Below, in pieces: positions 35,409 to 47,592 of a stretch of DNA of 64,000 nucleotides (positions within the stretch are counted from its first letter, which is position 1; each line of letters starts with the position of its first letter). The position numbers and the translations under genes are program-made. The notes below the pieces were generated by a model, which was given only the letters and a program-made list of their open reading frames with translations, was not told the DNA's origin and ran no database searches. Source of the stretch: Blastomussa wellsi (lineage: Eukaryota > Cnidaria > Anthozoa > Scleractinia > Plerogyridae); NCBI GenBank assembly GCA_947652115.1, contig OX393564.1, positions 17,361,502 to 17,425,501 of the forward strand, in the 5' to 3' direction.

Positions 35409-36778
35409 CAGTGCGACCTCTATTAAGCGGCCACCCTCGGGACTTTGAAAAGTGGCCGCTTAGGGACCGATCGTTTATTACGTCCCAGGGGGGGCGGTGG
35501 TTTTTAAAAAAGTGTGGTGTTTCTAAACTGTACCCCCCAAAAATAATTACTTAAGAAAATTATACCCCCCTTCGCAATTCTAATTTTAAAAACTGTACCC
35601 CCTCCCTTCTGACCATGTTTTAAATAATGAAAAATTATTTGCTTCGTTCCTCACACATACATATTTTTATCCTATTCTTTAATATCTCTTTTATCTTTTC
35701 TCTCGTTTATTGTTTGTATTTTCCACCTTGTTTGTAATAAGTTTAGCTGTTTGAATGTGAATAAAATTGTTATCATTCTTTTTTATAGTGTTATATGTCT
35801 GTAGGTAATCTGGTGGGTTACGGTACATAATATGGTGTATCATAAAGCCATGACACGGGTGTGCACATTTAACTTGGCGACTATCTAGTGATGCGCGTGG
35901 GCACCCATCGAGTCTGTTCCTCACTTTATCTGTTCCCCAGTGCAAATGCTGCTGGCTGGCTAGTAAAGTGGTTCATTATATGTTTTCTCATGGGAGTTGT
36001 CACTGAAAAAACACGACTTCTGCACTGGCCGATTGGAACTTGGAGGGGCGACTGAAGAAACTGCTTGACGAAAACTTGAATCTCGTTGAGAAGAGTAGAT
36101 TTCCACGGTTTTCAGTGCCATTTCCATATGTTTGTTGTTTGTTCTGATTGCTGGCTCGGAAAAAATATGGATCATGTTCTGGCAAAAAGGTACAGATAAA
36201 TTTTTCCCAGCAACACTCAAGAACACCTGTAAATGTTTTAATATCACATATTTTCATTCATTTGGATAAAAGGATGTATTTTGCCACAGTTTGTTCGTTG
36301 GGTGACCCTGGAGGCAGAGATATCTCTGAATTGCAGCGCTACAGATTCCAACCCTTGAAATAGAAATAGATAGGTTTTGGGAGCGAGCACGAGCGCAAAA
36401 GGCGCGAGTTTTGGGGTCTCCCCCAGAAAATTTTCTACAAATGTAGGCCTCTACCATTCTGAAAGGTAACAAGGCTAGGATCGTCCCAGTTGTAAAACTT
36501 TTAGACTTCCATTGCTGTGTCATGAAATTTGACCCCCTCACGTTCCTTGCAAGATAAAAATGTACCCCCCAAAATGGAGCTTGTTTCAAAATTGAACCCC
36601 CCCCCTCCAAAGCCAACGCCCCCACTGAGACGTAATAAACGATCGGTCCCCGTTAATAGAGGTTGGCCGCTTAATAGAGGTAAAATATAAATTGGACAAA
36701 TAATTCGGGACTTTAGAAAGTGGGCGTTTAATGGAGGGTGGCCGCCTAATAGGTGGCCGCTTAATGGAGGTCGCACTG
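35409..36778. mobile_element. Non-autonomous Tc1/mariner-pogo (Tigger-like) element, 1.37 kb
   Basis: The termini are CAGTGCGACCTC at the left and GAGGTCGCACTG at the right, flanked on both sides by TA (35407-35408 and 36779-36780). Complementarity includes the TAAGCGGCCACC-type blocks and the GATCGTTTATTACGT blocks. CAGT ends followed by an ACCTCTATTA-like word and a TA duplication match the pogo/Tigger group. The interior has no DDE transposase frame and contains repeated C-rich TGTACCCCCC words, so it depends on a transposase made elsewhere. Confidence 0.75.
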
Positions 36779-36780
36779 TA

Positions 36781-38827
36781 ATAGCCTTATATAAGCTTAG
36801 CTAGGTAGCTACACTATGGGGATACACTGGCCGCCGTATTGGAGTGGATACACATATCACTGGTGATATGTGTACGGGGATACACATATCACGGGGATAC
36901 ACATATCAATGTGACACCGGTAGGTACTTGGACTGAAGTGTTTAATCATTCTTCAGCCAGTAAAGTCAACGTGCTAATCAGTAAAGTGCCTGCTGGACAG
37001 CCACCTTGCTTACTAACGTCTAAGTTTAAGCTGCTGGGGTGACTTTCTGAACAAATTCAGGCACATGTTCCAAAAGAAATCCTAACCACTATATGACCTA
37101 TATGATAGCTCCATGGCGTACCTTCCAAGGTGCCACCCGAACCGCCTCGCTTGCACTGTTCGGTGGCTTATCTCAGTTTTTCAGAAGGTCATCATCCTAT
37201 TAATTCACTGTACAAGGTCGGTCGAGCAAACTTCCTCGTACATTTACTAGGGATTGAACAAATTATTCGAGAAAGTAGATTTCATTGGCATCGGTGTTAC
37301 TATAGCAACGAAACAACGACGTCATGTATTTTGAATATCAGCAATTTTCTCAAAATCGAGACCTAATCTTTTAAAACGACTAAATATCCCTCATATAGTA
37401 TACATTAAGAGAGCAAATTTTAATTCTGCCCGGAGAGGAGCCCATCTCTCCATGCCATCACTCGCTCTCATCACTCCTGATGAGAGCGTTTTCGAGGAAA
37501 ATTGGATGGGAACAGCTTCCGAAGTTTGTCAAAAAAATAAAATTTGTTAAGGATAATAAGATGCGTGAAAAAATTACAAGGTCAGGAACCATACAGTGCT
37601 TTGGGGAAAGCACAATCAAGAACTTATATTGTTGAAAGTGTTTGTAAAATAGAATGGGAATTATTGGACTCAAGCGACACTGAGAAAAATTAGCGTGTTC
37701 TGAGAGAAATATATAGAGGAAATGTAGGCGAAGTTTTCGTTTCAAAAGAGTTTTAGGGTCACCGGATTTCGTACTTGAAGATATCTTCTAAATCGCCCGC
37801 CATTCCGATTTGTTTGTCTGAGTCCAACCTCGTTGCTAGGGTTTTTTCCTTCTTCGTGACGCGGGAAGGGCTTCAAGCAAAATGAAGGGAATTCCGAGTC
37901 CACTAACTAGTAAGTGCACTAAGTACATCAGAGCAGATAAATTCTGCGTCTCAGTAGCCTTCTTGTCAAGATAATTAAGCCTGAAATAAGAGCCGCGTTC
38001 TCGCAATTTTATATACGAACTAAAATTTAATACAACTACGAATTTCGGATGTCTGATCATCACGTGACCAGCCGATTCCAGGGTCTTTTTTCCCGCCTCA
38101 CGAAGGATGAAAAAACCCTGGAACGAGGTTGGTCTGAGTCGCGAGTGACTCAGCCGACTAAGACAAGATTCAGCCGAGGTTTGAAATTTTTTGACAAATA
38201 AGAGCGTTATTTGTTACAATTGTTCAGGACTAATCATAAATTACGAGAGGGCGTTCGACGCCTTCAATTAGCTTTTTAAAATTGGACTGACTTCGTTTAC
38301 CGTGGCTTAATGTTGCATGCTAAAATAACTACAAGCGCACAGACAAGAATAAGCGTTTTCGCGGCTTGAAAGCCACAAATTGAACAGCAAGTGAAATTTA
38401 GCTGTTGTCACGACGCGAGCACTTCAAAGTCCCTTCGAAGCGACTCGCCACGTTGCGTAGTAATAAAAACAAAGCGTCTCAGGTTTGTACGGTAGGGGTT
38501 GCGACGGGTGCCGACGGGTGCGCCCGCACACTCGCCCCCACCCCTCCTCACCATAAGTATGCGGAGGTCCACGTTTTTGTTGACTATCGATTTTAAAAAA
38601 AAGTGAATTAAAAAAAAATATTTATAGTATAGTATAGTTCTGTTTGTATTTTCAACTTCATTTCTATTTCTGTTCTTTTTCAAAAAATAGTAACATCATT
38701 CTCTAAAAAAAGGTAAAATACATACGTAAATTAGTCTCTGCGCCAAAACGCCCATTTTGAAGTGCAAAAGTTTTAGCAATATGTACGTTTTTAAGTTCTC
38801 GTTTGGCTGCCTGTTTCCATATCATAT
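36781..38827. other. Non-coding stretch, nothing recognised
   Basis: Short tandem GATACACATATCAC words occur at about 36847-36908. No coding frames with support and no recognisable transposon. Confidence 0.4.
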
Positions 38828-38979
38828 CCGACGAAGGGCTACGCTCGAAACGTCAGCTCTTGAATCTCTTTACGGTGGCCAATTGACATTATCAACCCAG
38901 TTGATAAAACCAAATTATATCGTTATACTTCCCACCGACGCAGCACCTCAGTTTCTTTAGAAACTTACCCCCTCTATCC
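38828..38979 (+). mobile_element. Terminal-repeat fragment, probable Penelope-like element, copy 2
   Basis: This is nearly identical to 23493-23644 and 59639-59789. It keeps CCGACGA and CGAAACGTC but has lost one base in the intervening GGGCT(A)ACGCTC helix loop. No adjacent coding sequence, so it is a solo fragment. Confidence 0.6.
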
Positions 38980-40040
38980 ATATCATACTGCCTTCAAAAC
39001 ACACGAAATGCATTCTCAGAAGACCCAATTTTCAAAATTTCCGGGAGAGCATGCCCCACGCGACCCCCATAGAGACTCGCGTCTCCGGTGCTAGTATGGT
39101 CCGCCTCCTCGTTGGATCACACCCTCCCGCAAAACTGTCTACAGGCCTGCCTGCGTCTTAATTCGACCTTTAGAAAACACACTTGTATTTTTTTGTGTTA
39201 GACCGACTGTTTCGGAAGAAAAGAAGAGACAGATTTAACGCCACCATTGGGCTTAGTAACCATTTCATTTCGTTCCAGATATATATATTATCATGGTCAA
39301 ATTGGTTAATTAAATGTGAGTTTGGGTTGGAAGGAGCCGAAATAACTCGAATAAGCTACATGCTCTTACTACCAAAGAGGAAACGAGACTTTTCTCGGCG
39401 CAGTAGCCGCAGTTATTTTCAAATACTTTACTATTCTGCGACAAATTCATAGTCTAAACTGTTAAATTCAGGTTACTAGTAAAACTGCATGGCCGTGGAA
39501 ATGGATCCTCTGAGCTCACAGAAATTAGCTGAGAGTTCCAAGTAGCAAGATTTCGGCTAGCGGAGTTTTCCGTGGAGTGCAGTTCAAACGCTGAACTAAA
39601 AGAAAGATGCCAACTTGTCACTTGACTGAATTGCCGTGGTTTATTGCCCTCTTCAAGCTTTAAATTTATAAATAAATGATTTAAATATATTACCTTTATT
39701 TGTAAAGTAAATAAGCTACCTTGATTTGTGTAGTAACAGAAAAATGTACTCCTGAAATAAGATTTTCGTCCTCCTAATTTTCACCAAGGATATACGATGT
39801 AGAAAAGAAATCAAGGAAGCTAAACAAAACAATTATATTGTTTCCACATAGTAAATAACAAGTCAAGCGAATAATTTGTTAATCTCATGTGCTGTGATCT
39901 GGTGTATCGGTGAACCACTTTCCCAAAAAACCACTTTCCTAAAGTGTATCGGTGAACCACTTTCCTAAAGAGCGTGGTGTTTCACATTACTTTTATCCTA
40001 AACACGGGCCAGGATTTCAAACCTCCAGCGGTACCCCTAT
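38980..40040. other. Non-coding stretch, nothing recognised
   Basis: No gene signature. CCACTTTCC(C/T)AAA words are locally repeated at about 39915-39967. Confidence 0.4.
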
Positions 40041-40049
40041 ATCCAAACA

Positions 40050-40221
40050 CAGACTCGTACCCAGTCTCCATTTACGTGTTCAGGGAATGAGAGAGCATTG
40101 GATACTAGGGAAGACTTTTTCCTTCATCCCTTCCCATAAAACCCCGCGCACCTCAATTTTTACTAGTATCCAATCTTTTCTCATTCCCTGAACCCGTAAA
40201 TAGCGACTGGGTACGAGTCTG
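40050..40221. mobile_element. 172-bp MITE with 9-bp target duplication
   Basis: The ends CAGACTCGTACCCAGTC and GACTGGGTACGAGTCTG are exact inverted copies, and the arms continue through TTCAGGGAATGAGA against TCTCATTCCCTGAA. Flanks are ATCCAAACA (40041-40049) and ATCCAAGCA (40222-40230), a 9-bp duplication with one change. This suits a Mutator-like non-autonomous element. It differs in sequence from the 5337-5501 element that shows the same duplication length. Confidence 0.75.
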
Positions 40222-40524
40222 ATCCAAGCATGAGTCAATTCCCCCCTCCCCTTTCCCTCCCTGGCTGCAATGCTTCCATTGGTTTGTTGAATTTAAGCTT
40301 TGGGGTATGTCAATTTCACTACAAATATTTTTAGACTGGTGCTGGGAACGGAATTGTTTTGTTTCCTGATACGTCCACACAAAGGCCACTGATCTCGATG
40401 AGATGTTTGGAAGGAAACACAATTTCGCTTGTAATGGCGGACAGAGTGGATTTGAGTTTTGTCGATGCAAATGATTTCCAAAACCAAGGGAAATGGTATT
40501 TTGCGGACATCTCGGGAAACAATG

Positions 40525-40720
40525 GTAAGCGCAGTAGCTTAATGGCAAGCGCGCTGGACTCTAAATCGGACGGTCAGAGTTTGAGCCCTGGCCGGGCACT
40601 GCGCTGTGTTCCTGGGGGAAGTAGAAATATTTATAGCCACGTATTGCTACTCAGAGACCCGGATAAACTCCAGCAGTCTGGGGAACTTTGGCACGAGACT
40701 TTACCTCAACAGACGTCTAT
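40525..40720 (+). repeat. tRNA-derived SINE
   Basis: It has an A-box-like TAGCTTAATGGCAAGCG (from 40535) and B-box-like GGTCAGAGTTTGAGCCC, then a body with GTGTTCCTGGGGGAAG followed by TATTTATAGCC. The anticodon-stem halves pair poorly, so this is not a tRNA gene. The 155-codon frame across it is an accident of the SINE. Confidence 0.65.
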
Positions 40721-40990
40721 AAAGAACGTTTGTGGAATTCACATATCTGGAACAGATAATGCCAAGGACCGTGCAAATTTTCGCGCCAGAGGAAATAGGT
40801 TATTGCTCAGTTTTATCATGGTATAGCTAGCTCCTTTAATTACGCTAATTAAATTACTTTAAGAATAAACCGAGCAAGGGTGCTTTAGGATTCGCATAAA
40901 AAGGCCATAGGAAGGCTGGCAAAAACATACAAGGTGTGCGAACAGCGCCTAGACGTCGTGCAGCCCCTTGTTTTCGCAGTCCTTCGAGGA

Positions 40991-41114
40991 TGAAGCGAAT
41001 AAAGGTGGTCGCGCGAAATTGGGGCGAGCAGACGAGACGCGCACAGCTGAGCGGCGCGTCTCGTCTTCTCAGCCCCAAATTTCGCGCAACCATATTTATT
41101 TTTTATTCGCTTCA
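40991..41114. repeat. Palindromic GC-rich MITE-like repeat, about 124 bp
   Basis: TGAAGCGAATAAA at the left is mirrored by TTTATTCGCTTCA at the right, with inner arms GTCGCGCGAAATT / AATTTCGCGCAAC and GACGAGACGCG / CGCGTCTCGTC. The arms meet at a short centre near 41047. It lies about 550 bp upstream of the glycosyltransferase start codon. Confidence 0.7.
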
Positions 41115-41661
41115 CACCGACAGACTAAGGGAAAAGGAGTTTCTAGTATTCTAGACAGGGCCGGAAAAACAAAACCGTCACGGTTGAGACCTTTTTTTAT
41201 GTTTCAGTTGCCAGTGGTGAAAACGCTTGAAGAGTTTTCGCATAAACAACCTACGCCTCCGCTCGAATGAGTTCCGCGGCGAAACTTACTCAATCGGCAG
41301 CATTTCACTTGAAGTCGCAACAGCGTTCTGTAACGACTTATTTTTAAAGGAGGCTACTCAGATTCTTTTGTGTTAAGTGTTTTCTAATAAAAATAAAGCC
41401 ATGAACAAAATCAAGTGCAGGTCGCTGTATGAATAGATGCTCGTCACGGGTAACGAATACCCGTCGGTGTGATTAAACCGTGACTACAATGAATGAATTC
41501 CCCGTTCAAAAATATTTCAAACATTTACATTTTGAATTAAGTTGAACAAAAACACACCTTGAACGGCGCTGTGTTTGAGTTTTTCAATTTCAACGATGGT
41601 TTGGGGAAAGCCGTCATGACAGATTTGCCATTTTGCACTATCAAGGAACTGTTTTTAGAGG
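41115..41661. promoter_or_regulatory. Upstream region of the glycosyltransferase gene
   Basis: There is no coding signal before the ATG at 41662. This stretch must contain at least part of the promoter and 5' UTR if the gene model is right, but I see no convincing TATA box or initiator and name no specific site. Confidence 0.25.
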
Positions 41662-42350
41662 ATGCGTTGGCGAAAGCATATTTTCATCGTTGTTGTGTCA
41701 TGCTGCCAGCTGTCCCTTTTTATAAGTCTCGTTTATCTGTTCAGGTTTTGCAATCAAAATCAGAACTCAAGAACTGAAGTGATAGTAGAAAAGAAAATTG
41801 AAAGGGGAAAACAAAGAGTGAGTTACTTTTCTAACATGGCGGGGGCAGCGTACAGCACGATGTCTTCATTTCTTCACGTTCCGACTACACGAAAGACAAT
41901 TCTAAATAATAACTTTGACAAGAAAGATATTCATCTTGGCAGAAGGAACCACACTTCTCTAACAAGCGGGAAAAAGAGCAGCAAGAAGACTCGATTAAAA
42001 CTGATTGTGGCAATTCTGAGCGCACCGATAAGATTTGATCGCCGTGAAGGCATTCGACGAACTTGGATGAACCAATGTAAGTCGGAAGAAGTTGTGTGTC
42101 GTTTCTTTACCGATAGTTTATCCGATATGGAGCCGAACGTGCAAAGCGTTCTCGCTAATGAGAGCGCAAGATACGCTGATCTGGAATTTATGTCGGTACC
42201 TAAGGGATACAACTTCGGCCTCCGCCTGTTATGGCTGATGGAGTGGTCTGTAGAAAGATACGACTATGACTTCTTCTTGAGAATGGACGACGACTACTTC
42301 GTCTGTTTAAAAAGGCTGTTGTTTGAAATTCCCTATCGTCCACAAAAAAG
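41662..42350 (+). CDS. GT31 beta-1,3-glycosyltransferase (B3GALT6-like), exon 1
   Basis: This is the first of two exons encoding a 396-residue type II Golgi membrane enzyme. Residues 1-5 are cytosolic and basic, about 6-29 form a hydrophobic anchor, and a Ser/Lys-rich stem follows to about 110. The catalytic domain opens with LIVAILSAP and RREGIRRTW, the usual start of the Galactosyl_T fold, and has the metal-binding MDDDYF (DxD, residues 209-211). N-glycosylation sequons occur at N96 and N166. The family transfers galactose or GlcNAc from UDP-sugar in a beta-1,3 linkage; the LYWG motif across the junction resembles B3GALT6, which adds galactose to the glycosaminoglycan linker. Donor AAG|GTGAGA leaves a two-base overhang that exon 2 completes to AGG. 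The exact acceptor sugar cannot be told from sequence. Confidence 0.9.
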
Positions 42351-44869
42351 GTGAGAACACATTAGGTACTCGATAGAGTAAACTTATATACGAGAGCGGT
42401 TATATAATGTGTGAACATTCTGAGTTAACGGCTTTAATATGGGGACTTGTTTATACTTGTTCACAGCCATTGTTTTATTGGATATACATGAAATCTGCTC
42501 TTCACGACACTTCACTTAATTTTCATGACCTTACCACTCATTAACAAAACAACTTTTTGACTGAGGCAACCATGAATATTACAAACAAACTGTGGCTTAT
42601 CCATTACGGCCCTGAAAACAAATGTGAAAAGACACGTTCGATCAATATAATCCTCATCTATGTTTTCTACGTATAAGTAACTTTAAATTAGTTACGGAAA
42701 CGCGAGTGTTATTTAATATTAGAAAAATATTAAAAAATATTTTCGGTCAGGAAAAGGTTTGATTTGAATAAACAACGGAGGTGAAGGGAACCGCTTTACT
42801 GTAAAGTCGTCAAGCTTGTGAACTTCAAGTTGCTTTCAAGATCGTTGGAATGGCGTGGATATAGACCATGCACATGCTGTAGTCACATTTAACAACAGGT
42901 ACCAGCGAATGTTCTCATGATCAGTTTGCGGTGTTTTTCAGCTGCATGTGGTGATCTCTTGAGCTCTTGATCGCGGAGTTATCTGTAATTTATAAAAGGA
43001 AATTATTTTTTCAAAACATATCGATTCAACATTGAATAATTTGGCACATGTATGTAAGGTCTTGCTCAACTTGAAAGTATGCCATCATACAATCTCATCC
43101 AATTTTTTTTGGCTGAAAAATGCTGTAACAGTTCGACTACGTACCATGTTGGGACAGATTCGAAGATGTTGTGACATTTTGCCTTTGCATTTTTCCTTTA
43201 TACAATTTCAAACATACACCTGGCGTCGCGTGCATGGCTGAAATTTGAATGACATAGAAAAGATAAAACATCTGGAACCAAGTTTTTCGAGGGCTAAAAC
43301 AGAGATTAGTGCACGGAATGCGCGTTTTAAATAACTGGAAACTATAATCGATAAAACAAAGAGACTATGTCACGCAAATTTCGGTCCTGTCCAATTGGTC
43401 ATTGATTTAGTCGAAATTTCACAATTATAATGCCTTGTAGAAATCAAGTGGCATGGGTGAACAAATTCCTCATCGGTCTTGGCAAGCGCGAAAAGTGGAC
43501 ATGCGGAACCTTCTTTCAGAGGAATGTAACAACTGTCACCTCTGCAATATATGTGATTGGTTCCTAGAGTAGTCTTATTGAGTATATATATAATTACTTT
43601 TATGACGTATTGTTTTTTGGTTTTTAGGTGTGCATTGTGCATTGCATTGTGTCTAAGTTAGGAATTTATTATGATAGGATAATATTAAGGGTGGTGACCC
43701 TAACTACAAAACGGTTGCTATAGGTGACTTCTAACCATCATATCTTGCACAGCTTACATCTCGCTTATATCTCGCATAGCTTACATCTTTCTCGGATGAA
43801 GCCAAAGCAAATGGATAGAGTGCATTCAGATGCAAAATCTGTCGTATGGATTTGTGCAGATTCCCGTTAGCTATGACGTCATAAACGTTTTGTGGCGTCA
43901 TAACTTTTACAGTATTGCGAATTAAAAAAAAACCGATACGACAGATTTTGAATCTGAATGCACTCTATCCATTGGCTTTGGTTTCATTCGAGAAAGATGT
44001 AAGCTGTGAGAGTTTTTAGCGTTTTTGTGTTCTGGTCACGTGACTTTCCAAATATGGTCAAAGCTGCAAAAAGTGAAAGCGTGGCAAAAAAACTAATCCT
44101 ATGATTGAAAGGGAACCCAAGATATGACGGTTAGAAGTCATCTATAGCAACCGTTTTGTAGTTAGGGTTCTCCCCAATTAAAACGGACTTCATTTGGGTA
44201 AACTTGAAAAGCGTCGGCCCAACGTTTTTTTAAGTTTATAAATATCTCATGTTGTATGAAATGTCATATATTTATAGTGCTTTGAATATTATCGTTGCTT
44301 GTTATGTGACAGCGATTTTACCAATAAATGACTGTTCCAGTGTCGGATCTTATATTTTGGATTTTTTTGGTAATGGTCCACATATTCGGTGTCGCAGATG
44401 ACTCCCCACCTAAAGTTTTCAACGCCCTACCCCTCCCCCCTTAGCTCAAGGTCTGGATCCACTACTGGTTACTCTGACAGCGCAAATTTTACAGCTCCTA
44501 GCCAGTATATACCTAAAAATAAACAGAATGGCCTAATATTTAAGCAATAGAGGACTTTTGTCGTCTTTACATAGCCTCATCTAAACACGAGGGGCTTTGG
44601 GAAAATTCGAGGCAGTTTTTGTTTGCATAACTTTCGAGAATTCTCCCAAACCCCCCAAACCCCCGATAATTCTCAAAAATACGCGAGAAACTAAAACGTC
44701 ACAACCCTGTTTACATACGCACATCTAAACACACGTATCAACCAATGAGAGCGCGCGTATTATCTCAGTTATTTTATAAACTGTGATATAGCCCCTTTAA
44801 CTTCTCCTATACTTTTTACATGCAAAACCAGTCTGATTAAAGTTTTGATTCCCCACACACACATTTTAG
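42351..44869 (+). other. Intron of the glycosyltransferase gene
   Basis: The intron runs from GTGAGA at 42351 to ACACATTTTAG at 44869. It holds the foldback element at 43690-44175 and otherwise AT-rich sequence without coding signal. Confidence 0.85.
43690..44175. mobile_element. Foldback element inside the intron, about 486 bp
   Basis: Outer arms share ACCCTAACTACAAAACGGTTG at the left and CAACCGTTTTGTAGTTAGGGT at the right, then GACTTCTAACC against GGTTAGAAGTC. Inner arms share AGCTTACATCTTTCTCG and TGGATAGAGTGCATTCAGAT with their complements. The centre near 43,900 includes mirrored TGACGTCATAA / TGGCGTCATAA words. No transposase frame. Confidence 0.75.
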
Positions 44870-45371
44870 GCTTTACTGGGGCTACGTTCACTGCGAAGTG
44901 GAAGGACTGGTACGGGTGGACGAAGGCTTCCTCATCTTATCAGCGGACCTTGTACAAGAGTTCATGAGCAGAAAAGACGATTTACTTTGCCACCCGTTCG
45001 GTGACCAAACAATTGCAATATGGATGAACGATGTCAAAGACGTTATCCACTTTCACGATCCACGAATATATCACGACGTAACCGCACATATACCCGAGTT
45101 CAAGTTGATACGGGAAGTTTGCGGCACTTACATCAGTCTTCACGGCTCTTATCTGCACGAAATGCTGATTTATTGGAATACTGCTTCAAAGGACAACCAA
45201 TCAACTTACTGGGTTCCTTCCATTCAGCCAATCAGCAACATTTGTCCACTGAGCACGCACTTTGATTGGCGGGTCATGGGGGGTCCTCCGTACGGTTGGG
45301 AACCAAAACCATGCGTGCTGAAACCGCTTTGGAACTTGGGTAGTATGCATCGAGGAAGAAACATGATGTAG
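44870..45371 (+). CDS. GT31 beta-1,3-glycosyltransferase (B3GALT6-like), exon 2
   Basis: The exon starts one base into the AGG codon split by the intron and ends at TAG, adding 166 residues. It continues the GT31 domain with LYWGYV, the GFLILSADLV strand typical of the family, GDQTIAIWM where relatives have an ED(V/T)xxGxW motif, and an HDPR motif as in B3GALT6. The acidic ED pair is replaced by GD, so the enzyme probably belongs to a diverged invertebrate branch and may use another acceptor. Phase and length (1191 coding bases in total) support a complete gene. Confidence 0.9.
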
Positions 45372-46928
45372 GGACCAAGAATTCCGACACTAAAGAATTA
45401 CCTTTTTTGAGTAGTCAGTAAGATACCAGGTTGCATGGAAATCGTCTCTGGTTGTGTTGTTGCGATCTCTCGAGCTTTCAATCACAGCTGGAGTTATCTG
45501 ATGTTTTAGAACGATTTTCGTTTGACCTTGATTGCCTGATTCGTTTATCGAACAGACACAAACTCGCGCGGCTTATGGTCTTACGAACATGCAACCCATT
45601 TCAACGAATGATAAACTAGTAATATTCTCATTTTTGGCCACTTCGAGCGATAAAAAGGAACTGGCGGGAAAAAGTCTGAATTTGGTGTGGCATACCCTAT
45701 GCAAAAAAGTATCCATATCATTTGCGCGACAACGCGCCTATATCGCAAAATTTGTCTTGAACTCGAAAACTGTTGGCGGATGAAAACATTTTCGAACACT
45801 CGTGGAAAGTGTTTTTCATGGTCAAACGAAAATCGTTCTATATAAACGAGAACTGGTGCCGGAAATGCATCGAGAGAGAAACCGAGATTCTCTTTCCAAG
45901 GCAATTGATTCTGTGATATTTTCCATGTGTCCCAGTATAATATCGGATTCTTTGTTTAGTTGAAATATTAGATCAGGGTTTCATTGAGCAAAACATTATT
46001 TTAAAATGAAAGTTATATTTTCACACAAAAGATTTAGCTAAAAAAGGTAAATTGATTTGAAATTTGAAAGTTGCAAAAAAATTTATACTTCAGAAAGTAA
46101 AAATTATAATGTCATAACATATCTTTTTATGTCTAGAACTTGTTAAAATTTGCTAAACTATGGATATTGTAAATCTATATATTGATCAGTAAGTGCCGAA
46201 ATATTTTTCCATATAAACAAATACCTAGTATTTCAAACTTCGATCAACATGAAATTGATCAGGCCATGAATTTCTTAAGAGTTAATTCGTATTCAAGATG
46301 AACAATTTGGAAATTAAAAATTCATTTCCTCTTTGAATATTCAAATGAGAATTTCTTCGCGTCTAAGACATTTCTACTGAAAGAAGCAGTCTCAAGTAAA
46401 ACCTTTCAAACGCGAAGAGAAAAGAGAATTTTTCTTCGTTTCAGCGACTTGTGAATTTGTGAGATCTTGTGAGAATTGCACAATTAAAACAGCCTTTTCA
46501 AAATAACCAAAATACATTACGTTATATGCAATGCAAATTACCTTTCCTCGTTTCCCTGAAAGATGTGAAAAGTTACATAATCTTTGCAAGGAGTTAACAA
46601 TGACTGAATTTGCAATTTGTGTTACTACTAGACAATACATGCTAATTACATTGTTCGAGAAAGCTTGAAAACAGGAGGATTTTCTTCGAGTCAATGATTA
46701 TATCATCTTTGCAAGCAGTTAACAATGACTAAATTCAGGGAAATGAAAAGAGGATTATACAATTTGTATTAATAGACAATACATGTTTTAAAATTACATT
46801 GTTGGTGTACGTACAAAAATGAAATCGCCGATGTAATGCAGAGAGAGAACAATAGGATTTTATGAGGGTGGATAATTATAATAGATAATTACTTCGGTTC
46901 GCAGCATTATTGGGTATAATGCAGGCAG
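45372..46928. other. Glycosyltransferase 3' region and intergenic DNA
   Basis: The start should be 3' UTR of the glycosyltransferase. The remainder is AT-rich without coding signal. A weak repeat of ATCTTTGCAAG(G/C)AGTTAACAATGACT at about 46579-46605 and 46703-46728 shows a small local duplication. Confidence 0.4.
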
Positions 46929-46973
46929 CTATAAAGTAGACGGACACAAAGAAACCTAGCATTCGTTCGAGAG
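46929..46973 (+). promoter_or_regulatory. Candidate TATA promoter and short 5' exon of the secreted peptide gene
   Basis: CTATAAAG (46929-46936) is a TATA-box candidate. About 40 bases further, GAG|GTACGTG (intron GT at 46974) is a strong 5' splice site. The start codon downstream lies directly after a 3' splice site, so an upstream non-coding exon is required, and this is the best candidate. The predicted exon would be only about 15-20 bases long, which is unusual. Confidence 0.35.
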
Positions 46974-47499
46974 GTACGTGCTGAGTAAACAAGGCACTCT
47001 GTGATGCTGTTTCCATATTTTTAAACGATTAGCTCAAGTTATCGTTTGTTGCAAGCGCCCATACTGCTAAAGGAACTTTCAGAAGGCATGTTTTTTAGTT
47101 TGTTTCTATTTTCACAATTTTTATTGCAGAGATACAAGTTCTTGTCGTTAATTTTGATTTATAGGAGAAAAGGTATGTCATTCTTGTGAACACTTTCGAA
47201 ACGATAAATATTCGTCTGCTGTCTATTAATTTAATTCCTCACTCATTGCTGGAACTTAAGCCTCCCTGGGCATCCACGCTGTTCCAAATCTTGTTTATTC
47301 CTTGTTGACCTACCAATTCCAACAATGTTCAGTACCGGTTTTTTTCATCTTACATTTCAGCAAAGAAAATGTGCGTTTACAACCTCTTAAAGGCATTCAA
47401 GCCTACCCCCAACTAAATTCTAAGTTTAAGATTTGAGTTTCGATTTCCAGCGCCTATCAAATATCTAGTCCTCTCCGTCTGTTTTTTTTTCTCTGTCAG

Positions 47500-47592
47500 A
47501 TGAAAGCTTTTCCCGTTCTCGTTGTCTTGATGCTTGTTTTTGTGCCAATGGCCTTGAGTGATTGGAATGACGATGAAAGCAACGACTCCAAG
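47500..47592 (+). CDS. Secreted cysteine-rich peptide precursor, exon 1 (signal peptide)
   Basis: The ATG follows immediately after a GTTTTTTTTTTCTCTGTCAG acceptor, and 31 codons run to AAG|GTAACT. Residues 1-20 are a clear signal peptide: a Lys at position 2, a hydrophobic core rich in V, L, M and F, and a probable cleavage site after PMALS. The next residues are acidic (DWNDDESND). A start codon at the very first base of the exon means the 5' UTR is on another exon. The architecture (signal peptide, acidic spacer, basic cysteine-rich end) is common in cnidarian host-defence peptides and also in neuropeptides and venom peptides. I do not recognise the family. Confidence 0.75.

Noticed and set aside
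40359..40826. 155-codon plus-strand frame
   Set aside because: It crosses the tRNA-derived SINE, and other frames on both strands are similarly open there.
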